Of a stretch of DNA of 64,000 bases, positions 30,874 through 41,586 are shown in pieces (position 1 is the stretch's first letter; each line of letters opens with the position of its first letter). The notes beneath the pieces are model-generated. The model was not told where the DNA came from. It ran no database searches and saw only the letters and a program-made list of their open reading frames with translations. Where the stretch lies: NCBI GenBank assembly GCA_016800925.1, contig JABCPU010000065.1, positions 124,001 through 188,000 of the forward strand, read 5' to 3'. Made by a program: the position numbers and the translations under genes. Origin of the DNA: Suillus spraguei (taxonomy: Eukaryota; Basidiomycota; Agaricomycetes; Boletales; Suillaceae).

Positions 30874-32802
30874 TGTAAAGATACAACCTAACCTGGGCTG
30901 TAGATAAACTACCTCCTAAGTGAGTAAGTGAGTCTTGTGCTCCGTCTAGTCTGCTTCACTTGTAAAAACAAGAGCATTCGACCCCAAAGGGGGATGCCTA
31001 TTAGTATGGTCAAGTTCAAGTCAAACTTATGTACAAATGAAGCATTGTGGTCAGCGGTAAGTTGCCACGGTCAGCGATGATGCCACTAGAACTAGCATCG
31101 TAAGTAGCGGTACTACCGTGGTCAAGATATAGTCAGAAACAGTTGCGTTGAGCGAGCGATGTCGAGCGGTGATATCAGCGGTAGTGGTAAGGTTGTGAGT
31201 GGTGCAAAGAAACAGTAAAGAAAGCCGCGGTACTTTCAGCGGTAAAGTAGTGGTGCATGAGAAGTTCAGTCAAAATAACAGTCAAAAGTCCAGCAGTATG
31301 CCAGTGGTAACAGAGAATGAGCGTGATCAATTAATGAGCGATAAGAAACTTTAAAGACTACATCTACTACTGGGTGGATCTAGAGATAGACAATAATCCT
31401 GACCTATAGTACATGCAATGGTGTAAAATCAGGTACTGTATTGTGCGGGGTACGCGGTGTAGCAAGAAAAGTCATGCTGACCGTCAAAACCCCGTTTTCG
31501 ACAAGCGTCTCATTAACATCTGTGGCGGCAGCCGATGAGTTTCCTTATAGCAATGAAATAGCCTTTTCGCTCTGCTAAGGTGGAACCATTCTTCTCCCAT
31601 GAACCCTTACCAGATCCTCGCGCTGATGCCCTCATGTCCCATCCTATTCCATCTAGAATCCATTGGTGCGTAGTTACCTCGCTTCCGCCGTTACTAAACC
31701 TATGGCAGGATTTACCTTACATCTCAAGGGGCCGCTGCACGCTGTGTGCCTCATAATTAAGTACCCTGTTTATTTTCTTTCTCGCTACTGGACTCGCATA
31801 GCTATCTTGTACGCGCTCGCATATGTTAAAAAGGACTGAACATACATACCGTTACTTTTACTTCCTGTTACATCCCTTCACTAGGACTTAGTATCTGAAA
31901 TGCTCGCTAGTCACAATCTATTTGCCTTTGAACTCTTCTCCATTTGAACTTTGCTCATTGATTTAACCCCCGGTAACTTTACCACTCAAAGTACCACGCG
32001 ACTTTCGACTTCACTACTCGTAACCGGACCGCAGCCAGTGATCTTGCTGGGTCGTTTTCTCTCTCATCTGCATTCCCGCTCATACAGAAGTTGCCGCTAC
32101 CACTACCGCACCACTGGTAGTTATAACATTTTCGTCTCACCCAAGTAACTTTGTTCTTGTTCTCGCTAGCTAACCGTTGCAGCTATCATTACCGCGCGTG
32201 TACCGCTGACACCGCGCTAGTACTGCCGATATACTGCTACCACCGCTAACCTTGGAAGTCGGAATCCTCATTGCCATATTAGTACTTCATTGTTTCCTTT
32301 GCACTAACTTTGAAGGAATTGCTTCTATCTGCAGTCCTCTTGGGTTGAACATCTCACTCATGCCTTTAGTAGGATTAATGCTGTGCTTATACTTAGGCCA
32401 GTGCTAGTTTCTTCATTTCAGCGGTGCTTATATCCTAAATCATATGTACTCAGAATACTCTAGGCGAGATCAGTAGTGCTCGAGTGTAGTAACCGCTGTA
32501 TGTAAACATAGCGTGAGGCACTGCGGCACGAGGCAACATGTAATAAGGCTTGCCATGGAATCAGTGATAATGAACATACAACAAACGATGCACCAAATGG
32601 AGCTATGCAGATGCGGCAAGGACATGGAAGGACATCGGTACGTGGAATGAGGTGCGGTAGTCGGTATGGTGTGCAGTAAGCATGGGATGCTGCTGGTAAT
32701 GCAAAAGGGGTAAGATGGCCATGGACAAGTGGTAACTCCTATAGACGTGAGATGAGTGTCAAAAGATAGGGTTTTAAGCCCAGCACCAATATGTTCGTTA
32801 CA
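30874..32802 (+). mobile_element. LTR-A copy carrying a nested LTR
   Basis: Begins TGTAAAGATACAACCTAACC and ends ATATGTTCGTTACA. Without the nested element at 31458-32420 it is about 962 bp. The flanking four bases (ACAT and GCAC) do not match, and the left flank is KDZ coding sequence while the right flank is not, so this copy may sit at a recombination junction. Confidence 0.8.
31458..32420 (+). mobile_element. LTR-W, solo-LTR-like, GCGG target duplication
   Basis: 963 bp starting TGTAGCAAGAAAAG and ending CTTCATTTCA, with GCGG directly before (31454-31457) and after (32421-32424). The LTR-A sequence is continuous when it is removed. No domain is visible in it. Confidence 0.75.
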
Positions 32803-33478
32803 GCACCCAAAAGAAGGGGTTTCACACTCCAAATCTGGGGCTTCACGCTCAACACAAGGGGCTTTGCGCTCCAATCAACTTGTCCCTAGGCACACTGACT
32901 ATGATGATATATCTGACTACAATGATCTCCCACTATCATCTCTTTATTTGCCTGCTACGCCTCAAGGTTCAAATACAGCACCTGCCATATCTGATATCCC
33001 AATAGGACGATCCCAGTACAACCACCTATGTCAAGATATCCACCATCAAATGGCCGACACTCGCAAATGACCTCATGGTGATTATGAAACTATGGGTGAG
33101 GCTAATGACATCAAAGCTGCAATGGTGGATGATAGGTATCACACCAGAGTGCATGTACGTCTTCTGCAATCCCATCTTTATCTTCAATCTCACATACCTT
33201 TCACATTGCAGGACAGGACAAGGATGGATCAAAGGTCCGAGCTTGGTCATCAGTATGTCACAATTATATTGTCATTTATGGTGCTAATTGTGTACTGTTC
33301 ACTTAGTCATTTGCCATATGTTCATGCTCCATCAATGGCACACTCAGGACCCGTCCCAAATCAGAACACTGTGCGCATAGCATCTTGTTCATCAGCAGTG
33401 CCCTATGATCACTTATCTTCATGCCAGTATAGCCGCCAACCTGCTGCTGAAGATGGGTATGAATTTGAGTATCACTGA
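32803..33478 (+). pseudogene. Hypothetical gene fragment
   Basis: Coding-like sequence in one frame from the LTR-A end: a segment with TDYDDISDYNDLPLSSLYLP, then IGRSQYNHLCQDIHHQ, a TGA at 33068-33070 in an Arg-like context, and MGEANDIKAAMVDDRYHTRV. An intron at about 33160-33210 and another at 33260-33330 are possible. I do not recognise a family. The fragment starts at the LTR-A boundary, so its beginning is lost. Confidence 0.35.
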
Positions 33479-34001
33479 TGTTTATAGCTTTTACAACATG
33501 CTGCCATGTGATGATTTTGACCCTTAATGTGTTGTGACTTATCCTACTATGTTTGCTTTGGATCACATTGCTTGTCGTATTCTGACAGGACATTCCTTAT
33601 GTCATGCCCTATACACCTATGCATATGCCCCTTCATTACCTATGGTTCATGTTTTTTGTTGTTACATGCAGATTATGATTGGACACTCAACTGAAATCGA
33701 TATAAATTCTATTGTGCGGTTTTCCAGTGTGTATTCTCCTTCCAGGCTGTTGAAGCCTAAAGTATTGATGACCTTCAGTGAGGGAACTGCATGGTGTGGG
33801 TCGAAATTTTCAATTTGGTGCACCAATCTGTATCCATGTTCCTGGACTCTAACCTAACCAAAATGTTACAAGAGAATGATGGCTTCACAAAAAGTTGAGC
33901 TCCTTCAGGATGAACAACTTGACTATTGCCTATTTTGTCATGCCTGTCCTCTCATGCTATGCTACCAGTGTTATCATAGGGTGTGTTTTGATTTGTTATT
34001 G
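33479..34001. other. No gene recognised
   Basis: Contains short reading frames with Cys-rich pieces (CLFCHACPLMLCYQCY near 33930) but no continuous coding sequence or known domain that I can support. Confidence 0.35.
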
Positions 34002-35849
34002 TCTTATCTTTTCAATAATATATTCTTGATGCCTGCAGCATTTAATCCTACTGAATCTGCTGTTCTCTTGCAACTATATCCATTCTCTTATTTACATCTG
34101 TTCTACATCATGTTTAATATAAATATATGAATGTATGGAGTATTTTAAAGAACCAATGGCAACACTGGTTTCATTAACTTTTGTGGTCCTCACTATTCAA
34201 TCTATTATCTATATATGGTCTTCCCTATTGGTATATATGGTCTGGCCCACAAACTCTTGTGGTCCTCCCTATTCAATCTATTGACTATATGTGGTCTTCC
34301 CTATCAGTATATATGATCTGGCCCACAAACTCCTATGGTCCTCCCTATTCAATCTATTATCTATGTGTGGTCTTCCCTATCGGTATATATATGGTCTGCC
34401 CCACAAACTCCTGTGGTCCTCCCTATTCAATCTATTATCTATACGTGGTCTTCCCTATCAGTATATTTGGTCTGGCCCACAAACTTCTGTGGTCCTCCCT
34501 ATCAGTATATATGGTCCATCCCACAAACTCTCACAGCCCTTCCTATTCATTCTATTATGTATTTGTGGTCTTGAAATAGGTTAAATTAGATAAGGACAAA
34601 CTCTACTAATAACATGCTAGCAACAACCAATTAATATAATAAAATATCTATAAGGACTGTATATCTTTTATGCCCCAACCACAACTCCACAACTGTATGC
34701 AAATGATGCTGTCACATGACTAATAGAATGTGTGTACTTTTTTCCTTCAGTGATGTCATGAGAATGTCCTTATATTCTCACGTTGTACATATTCACTATC
34801 ATTATTAGAGTCAGAATCCTCCTTCCCATTAGATGTACAAGATGAGAGAAAACACTGTGAGCTGGCATTATTATTTCCCACAGTCCAGTGTACAGGTGCC
34901 TAGACAATTTCAACCAAAAAAATCATTTTTTGATCAAAGTGGGTGTTAGGATAGACAGAAAATTACTTCAAAGTATGGACCCCAGACACTCTTACATGAC
35001 AGGGAAAATCCATTAGATATATGGTCCAAGCAACTTTATGGTACTTTCCATAACATGTTTCCAATGGTCTTTGGTCTACATATAGTATGTATTCTTTTGG
35101 TCCACAAAAATAATAGGGAAAGACCAGAGAGCACTGGAGAGACCAGCAGAAATATACCTTTTAGGTATAAACCTCTAGAGGCCACAATCAACCTAAGAGG
35201 TGTCTGAAATGGGGTGACAAAAGTGCCTCCACACCTCCAAAGTCGGCAAAGAAGGGTCACAAGCGGGTCAAGGCAACTTGCAATGTCAAGCCGAGGGTGT
35301 TCATGGAGTCAGAAGATGATGAAGAATCAATTATTCAGGTATGTCCTCTGGTTGATTTTTTTCATTCTCTCAATTTTTTGTAGCCTATCTCGAGCGGAGT
35401 GCCAGAGGTCAACCTGCCCCAGCCCTCCACAATTGTTGTAAGGATGCCCTCTTCCCCTCATTCACCCCATTCCCTGAAGAAGCAATCTTTTGGTCATGCT
35501 TTGGTAAGTAATATTTATTTGTCCAGAACTCAGATATATGCTTATATATGTATCATCAGCTCATTGCTGGGAGTCCACCAAAGGTTATGGTCAGTCATCA
35601 TTATTTGTCCAGACCTCACGCCTATACTTACACATTATTAGGCTACTTCTGGCAGTTGTCCAGAGGTCGTCAAGCCTCCCCAGGCTATGTCCAGCACACT
35701 GGCTGATGAACCTCCAGTCATTGATACAGGTGATATTCTCATTCATGGCCCAGTGAGTACTCTAATTAATTCTAATGAGTCCATCAACTAACGGAACCCA
35801 CAGAACAACCCCTGCCATTATTGCACCAAGGAAAATTGGCCCTGTGAAA
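34002..35849. repeat. Large inverted duplication, right arm
   Basis: Uninterrupted partner of 19152-20395, 27989-28309 and 28749-28998. The outer 1244 bp (34606-35849) appear identical to the left arm. The inner 600 bp include five or six units of the 70-bp minisatellite (34180-34575) and are diverged. The sequence across the former gypsy site (CTAAT at 34606-34610) is intact here and shows the pre-insertion state. Confidence 0.9.
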
Positions 35850-36237
35850 GGTGGAGGAGTGTCCCAAAATCATGGGGGACTTCCTCTTCCTGCTCCCTTC
35901 CACTTCCACCTCCAGGTCAACAACAAGCACCTTCCCTTTTCCTTTGTCCCAGAACTCAGTGGTGGTGTTGGTGGAAGAACCGGCACCATTGCCAGCAATG
36001 ATGGGTGGGGAGGGAAGGTCAACCATGATTGGGCCAATTGAAGTATTAGGCATGACAGGGAGATCACAGGAATGGTCACCTAATGCCTCCCAGGTGCAAA
36101 CCTTGTTGCACCAGGAGTGTTTCAACATGTGGAGAATGTCATGGCCGATGCTGTGTCAGTTGGGCCACACTTGGGGAGTCATGGATCTAACTCTCATCAA
36201 CTCCTTCAAACAGGATGCAATGATGCCAGGCATGTAA
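35200..36237 (+). pseudogene. Spliced hypothetical gene with Cys cluster, right-arm copy
   Basis: Exons end at 35338 (ESIIQ), run 35384-35503 (PISSGVPEVNLPQPS to QSFGHAL) and 35642-35752 (ATSGSCPEVV to DILIHGP), and resume at 35804 (NNPCHYCTKENWPCE). All introns have GT-AG borders, and the last has CTAAC 14 bp before the acceptor. After the shared arm ends at 35849 the sequence differs from the left copy and the second half of the Cys cluster is missing. Instead a frame continues with PLSQNSVVVLVEEPAPLPAM to about 36237. Function unknown. The two copies arose by the inverted duplication. Confidence 0.5.
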
Positions 36238-36663
36238 GGCCCTTTCTCATGCTCCTGGATGATCTCAGCCTACCCGGATATTGGAGAAACCAATGGTAAA
36301 ATAAACAAATGAATGCTACTTACCACAAGATTAGTGACTTGTGCTGTCAGAGCAAGGTGGGCTTGGCCTATGCCAAGCCCTGGTGATGATGCCCACAATC
36401 TGAGCAGTGGTTGCCTTGAGACTGGCCACAGAGGTTTCAACTGGAGTAGACATTTAGATTGACTTGAAAGATGTGAAAAGGTTGAGATAAGTTTGAAATC
36501 TGTTATCACTAGGATGAAGTTTCAAAAGAAACCAGACAATTGAAGGATGATGTTGATAAGTGTTGATTGTTTGTCTTTGTTTGGTCATGGTTCAACTTTT
36601 TGCAGTTGCCAGCCATGTGTTGAACTTCGAAGTTATCAGTTATCAATCAGTTGATCAGACATC

Positions 36664-37680
36664 ATGAGATCTCAACCAGAAGTCAGATTTTATGAACCTC
36701 CAGTCACTGAATACAACTCAATGGATGTGGATGACTCAACTGAGTCCCAGATTTCACTAGGTATGTGGTGTTTTTAGTATAGCTTTCAATTGACTGGACA
36801 TGTATTAGATGCATTGGATAATGTATACCTTAGGCCAGATGATGAGACTCAGTCCCAGATTTCACTAGGTATGTGGTGTTTCTAATATATCTTTCAATTG
36901 ACCAGAATTGTATTAGATGCATTGGATAATGTATACCTTGGGTTGGATGATGAGATTGACTATGATTCTGGGTCATCAGGTGGTCCAGATGTGTTGGATG
37001 CAATTCCTGGTATGTTTCTCAATTCAAATGTAAATAATCTAACTTTGCATATTCATTAAATCCTTCTAGATCAATCATATCTGGCTCAGGCTGAAGAACT
37101 CGCTTTGTTCAACGACCCAGACTTATTCCTAGGGCCTGATGATGATCTGATTGATTGTGATGAGGTACCGGAATGTGCTGATGTTGAGAGTGATGCTCCA
37201 GCTATACCAGGATTACCCATTCCATGTGAGTTAATTCATACCATCTCATTGTCATTATTTATGTTATCTCCCAAGCAAATGCAACACCTCCCACACATCA
37301 ATCACCCATACTGGAACTCAGCAATGAAGAACTGTGTGCTATGGTTTGGGAGTTCATGCCACTCGGGTCATATGATCAAAGAGAATGTGAGTATTCGATA
37401 GTTCATTATTCATCTTTCTGCTAATTTTCTGTAAGTTGAATCAATTCTAGATCACCTCAGTAATGACCAACAGTGTCATGGCAATCTTCCAAACCCTACC
37501 GTACAACAACTCCTTAAGGCCAACCGACCATTCCGAGTGGCTTGGGCTGACACATCTGACAAACTCAGAAGAGCTGATATGGACCTCTGGAGGTTGCAAA
37601 GGGCCAAACAGATGAGCTCTGAATTGCTGCTGGTATTAGATACCCTCATTGAGAAGTGTGATGATCGGCCCCATATGTAA
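36664..37680 (+). CDS. Hypothetical acidic protein, multi-exon
   Basis: A gene model can be read from ATG 36664 (RSQPEVRFYEPPVTEYNSMD) through exons separated by short introns: DALDNVYL (~36810 and again ~36917), DQSYLAQAEELALFNDPDLF (~37069-37226), LELSNEELCAMVWEFMPLGS (~37280-37387) and HLSNDQQCHGNLPNPTVQQL to CDDRPHM with TAA at 37678-37680. The protein is acidic, with many Asp and Glu in the first half and a possible helical end (DKLRRADMDLWRLQRAKQ). I do not recognise a domain. A tandem duplication of about 115 bp near 36738-36965 repeats one exon-intron border. The gene ends about 215 bp before an LTR-A copy. Confidence 0.5.
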
Positions 37681-37895
37681 ATATTCAGATATTCATTCAT
37701 ATACTTACATCATATACACCACTGAATTTTTAATGTATAACAATGACATTTCCAATTGATTTTCGATGATGCACAAATCCTGAGTGTCAAATACCGAATA
37801 CCAATGATTGATACTCGCAATCTGGAACTCGGTTATTGGGATTCAACATTTGGGACATGGGACATGGTGTTCAGTGTTTGGTAGTCAGTATCTGG

Positions 37896-38806
37896 CGTAA
37901 CGAACATATTGGCACTGGGCTTAAAACCCCACCTTTTGACACTTGTCTCACGTCTACAGGAGTTACCACTAGTCCATGGCCATCTTACCCCTTTAGCAGT
38001 ACCGGCAGCATCCCACGTTTACCACACACCATACCAACTTCCGCACCACGTTCCACGTACTGATGTCCTCCCATGTCCTTGCCGCGTCCGCATAGCTCCA
38101 TTTGGTGCATCGTTTGTTTTATGTTCATTATCACTGATTCTATGGTAAGCCTTATTACATGTTGCCTCGTGCCGCAGCGCCTCGCGCTATGTTTACTTAC
38201 GGCGGTTACTACACTCCAGCACTACTGATCTCGCCTAGAGTATTCCGAGTACATACGAATTAGGATATAAGCACCACGTACTATAGGTCAGGATTATTGT
38301 CTAGCTCTGGATCTACCCAGTAGTGGACATAGTCTTTAAAGTTCTTTATCGCTTATTAATCTATCATGCTCGTTCTCCATTACCACTGGACTCTTGAACT
38401 GTTATTTTCACTGAACTTCTCACGCACTGCTACTTTACTGCTGAAAGTACCGTGGACTTCTTTACTGTTTTTCTGCACCGCTCGCAACCTTACCGTTACC
38501 GCTGATATTATCGCTCGACATTGCTCGCTCGATGCAACTGTTTCTGACTATATCTCGACCATGGTAGCACCGCTACACATGACGCTAGTTCCGGCGGCAT
38601 CATCGCTGACTGTGGCAACTTACTGCTGACCACAACGCCTCTTTTGCACATAGGTTTGACTCAAACTTGACCATACTAATAGGCATCCCCCTTTAGGGTT
38701 GAATGCTCTTGTTCTCACAAGTGAAGCAGACTAGATGGAGCGCAAGACTCACATACTAACTTAGGAGGTAGTTTATCTACAGCCCAGGTTAGGTTGTATC
38801 TTTACA
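37896..38806 (-). mobile_element. LTR-A, full copy, reverse
   Basis: About 911 bp; the reversed 3' end CGTAACGAACATATTGG begins at 37896 and the reversed 5' start GGTTGTATCTTTACA ends at 38806. The flanks CTGG and CCGG may be a 4-bp target duplication with one transition. Confidence 0.8.
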
Positions 38807-39783
38807 CCGGGATCGCACAACTTTGACATGTACCTGTCGTCCTCTGTCCTGTGCCCTGGCACCTATTATTGAAATGATCAACAAATTCATTCTCACATCC
38901 TTGAAACACTCACTGAACTGTTCCTGGGCATACTCCTGCCACACTGGCTTGATGTCCTCCCAGTCCTTCATCTTCATGAAGCTGTCCCCATCTCCTAATG
39001 CCTCATTATCATTGTGCCTGCATAAATATATTGAGATGAAAGATTGGTGATGACAGATACAATTGAATTACATCCAGAACAGCACCTCTCTCTGTTCATT
39101 CTTGCAAGCTGACAACACAAACACTCTCATTCCACATTGCCTCCACATCTCGTTTGAAAAGTGCTCCATATATGCCAGTCCCTTCTTATAGGCAACTTAT
39201 GCTTGTATCTCTTGAGGAGGAAAGTTGTTTGACCATTCTTCTGCTGTTTCTTTTGCCTTCTCCAACTCATTGTCATCCAATTCAGCCATGACTCTCTTCA
39301 CAGCTGCCTGATAATGTTTGAACATACTGGGATCTCCTGGCTTTGCCCCAGACTCATCCTCAATCCTCTTGAGCACCTCTTTGCAGTTCTGCTGGTAGAT
39401 CACCATCCTAGGCATCCATTTCCTCCCATACTTTATCATGTCCTTCCTTTCCTTCCTTTTCTTGTTGTTGAAAAACCAAGTCTTATACATCTAAGAGTTG
39501 ATGGAAGAATATGATGTTAAAATTTTAGTTTTTCAACACAACAAAAATGCATCACCTGCTTCCTCTTTTTCCATTGTCCTTAGTCAACTTTAGGAGCAAA
39601 CAACCTGGCTGCCCTAGCTATGGCAGTGAAAACCCCTCACTTCTCACTCCTTTTGGCTGCAGTCCACTCAGGAAGGTAGTTCTTCAATTCTGAAATTTCA
39701 TTTTCCATGAGCTTCTGTGTCTGTGGTTGACATGCCCTATTTCTTCTGGAAGTCGAGTGAGTGGAATGAACCATTCTTGCCAT
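38807..39783 (-). pseudogene. Hypothetical gene, 3' end cut by LTR-A
   Basis: From ATG at 39783 the minus strand reads MARMVHSTHSTSRRNRACQP, a segment with ENEISELKNYLPEWTAAKR, then after an intron MYKTWFFNNKKRKERKDMIK, YGRKWMPRMVIYQQ, SGAKPGDPSMFKHYQAAVK and ELEKAKETAEEWSNNFPPQE. A last exon contains MKDWEDIKPVWQEYAQEQF. I have the impression of a recurrent mushroom hypothetical family with an N-terminal basic and helical region, but cannot name it. Stops at about 39611 (TGA) and 39583 (TAA) interrupt the first exon. The end is lost at the LTR-A boundary (38806). Confidence 0.45.
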
Positions 39784-39989
39784 GGTGAATCAGATTGCAG
39801 AATGGGCTGAGGATAAGCAAGGTGGAAGTATTAATGAATTGTCAGAAGTTGAACTTTGAGCAAAGCCTAACAGTAGCTTAATTGACCTATGTTGGATGTA
39901 AAGCCATAAATTGAAATGAATTTGTAATGAGCTGGCAAGACTGTATAACACCATAATGTAATAACAATTCATTCCACCTGAGCTGATGC

Positions 39990-40498
39990 TTTGCTTGCAA
40001 CATTAGCATTAGAAAATAAGATGAAGATAGGTAGATGCACCCCATTGCAAATATCCCACATGGTAGAAGCAAGGGGCAGCAAAGGTAGGAAGATTTGGGT
40101 CAAGGTCCCACTTGCAAGCACAAGACGATGTTCCTACAGGTCCATGCCTAACTGTTCCCCAGAATCACCAACACTTCAGCCTGTTCAAGCACCACCTTCT
40201 TGAGATGACTTTCCTGACAATACTTATGAGCAAGACCAAGGCTCATTTGAGCCATTGCAACTCCCAAAAACCATGGCAAGTTCATGTTAAATGTTGGAGT
40301 GTCATTCAAACTATAGCTAAATATAAAAAATGCAGAGTCAAAATGACTACCTCAGGCAATGGCTGCCAAGGCAGGAATCATATCTGCATCACCTCCTGGA
40401 TCAAAACGCTCCACCAGAAGACAGGAGATGTGTCATCTGCAACCAGGATGGGGTCTATAAATGTCAAGATTGTCTTAGTGAGCCACTCTATTGCACGG
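39990..40498 (+). pseudogene. CxC2-type KDZ transposase gene, 5' fragment
   Basis: 40330-40498 encodes NDYLRQWLPRQESYLHHLLD, then APPEDRRCVICNQDGVYKCQ and DCLSEPLYC. This is the CxC2-like cysteine cluster that precedes many basidiomycete KDZ transposases. Upstream, 40015-40200 reads as a basic region (SKGRKIWVKVPLASTRRCS), with TGA and TAA stops in between. The coding sequence is cut after the third CxxC element by LTR-A at 40499. No catalytic part follows on this side. It is not evidently the missing start of the KDZ fragment at 28996-30873, which lies on the other strand. Confidence 0.65.
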
Positions 40499-41450
40499 TG
40501 TCAAGATACAACCTAACCTGGGCTGTAGATAAACTACCTCCTAAGTTAGTATGTGAGTCTTGTGCTCTGTCTAGTCTGCTTCACTTGTTAAACAAGAGTG
40601 TTCGACCCTAAAGGGGGATACCTGTTAGTATAGCTAAGTTCAAGTCAAACCAATGTGTAAAAGTAGCGTCATAGTCAGCGGTAAGCTGCTGCAGCTAGCA
40701 AAGATGCCGCCAGAACTAGTGTCATATGTAGCAGTACTACTGTGGTTGAAACAATGCTTGGAAACATTGCATCGAGTGAGCAATGTTGAGTGATAATGTT
40801 AGTGGTAGCGGTGAGGTGCAAACAGTGCAAAGAAACAGTAAGGAAAGCCGCTGTACTTTCAGCAGTAAAGCAGCGGTGAACATGAGGTCCAGTCAAAAAT
40901 AGGGGTCAAGAGTCTAGTGGTGTGCCAGCAGTAACGGTGAATGAGCGATATTGATTAATGAGCAGTAAAGAAACTTTTAAAGACTAAGTCCACTACTGGG
41001 TAGATCCAGAGCTAGACAATGATCCTGACCTATAGTACAGTGAAAATCAGGTACTGTATCATGCAGGGTACACGGTGCTTATATCCTAAATTGTATGTAC
41101 TCAGGATGTGTTAGGTGAAATTAGTAGCACTCAAGTACAGTAAGCGCCATATGTAAATGTAGTGTGAGGCGGCTGCGGCGTGAGGCAACATGTAATACAT
41201 AAGACTTGCCGTAGAATCAGTGATAACACACATAAAACAAACTATGCACCAAATGGAGCTATGTGGACGAGGCAAGGACATCGGTATGTGGAACGTGGTG
41301 CAGCAATCAGTATGGTGTGCGGTAAGCGTGAGATGCTGCCGGTATGGGCTAAAGGAGTAAGATGGCCTTTGGACGAGTGGAAACTCCTATAGACATGAGA
41401 TGAGTGCTAAAAGATAGGGTTTCAAGGCCAGCGCGAATATGTTTGTTACA
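40499..41450 (+). mobile_element. LTR-A, full length, mismatched flanks
   Basis: 952 bp, TGTCAAGATACAACC to ATGTTTGTTACA. The left flank is KDZ coding sequence and the right flank is gag of gypsy-2. ACGG and TCAC do not form a target duplication. Confidence 0.82.
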
Positions 41451-41586
41451 TCACAAAACCGGACATTGCTTCAGTAGTTGCCCTGATAGGAAGAAGAAGA
41501 CTCCACTCCACCAGGTGGAGATCAAAAAACTTTCTAAAGATGATGATGATGATGAAACAGTACGGCGACTCATAGGAGATTTTTAG
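41451..41586 (+). pseudogene. Gag C-terminus remnant of gypsy-2
   Basis: Encodes the end of the zinc knuckle (HKTGHCFSSC), the Lys-rich stretch (RKKKTPLHQVEIK) and a Asp/Glu-rich tail, ending GDF with TAG at 41584-41586. It keeps the same GATTTTT-stop arrangement as gypsy-1. Confidence 0.8.
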
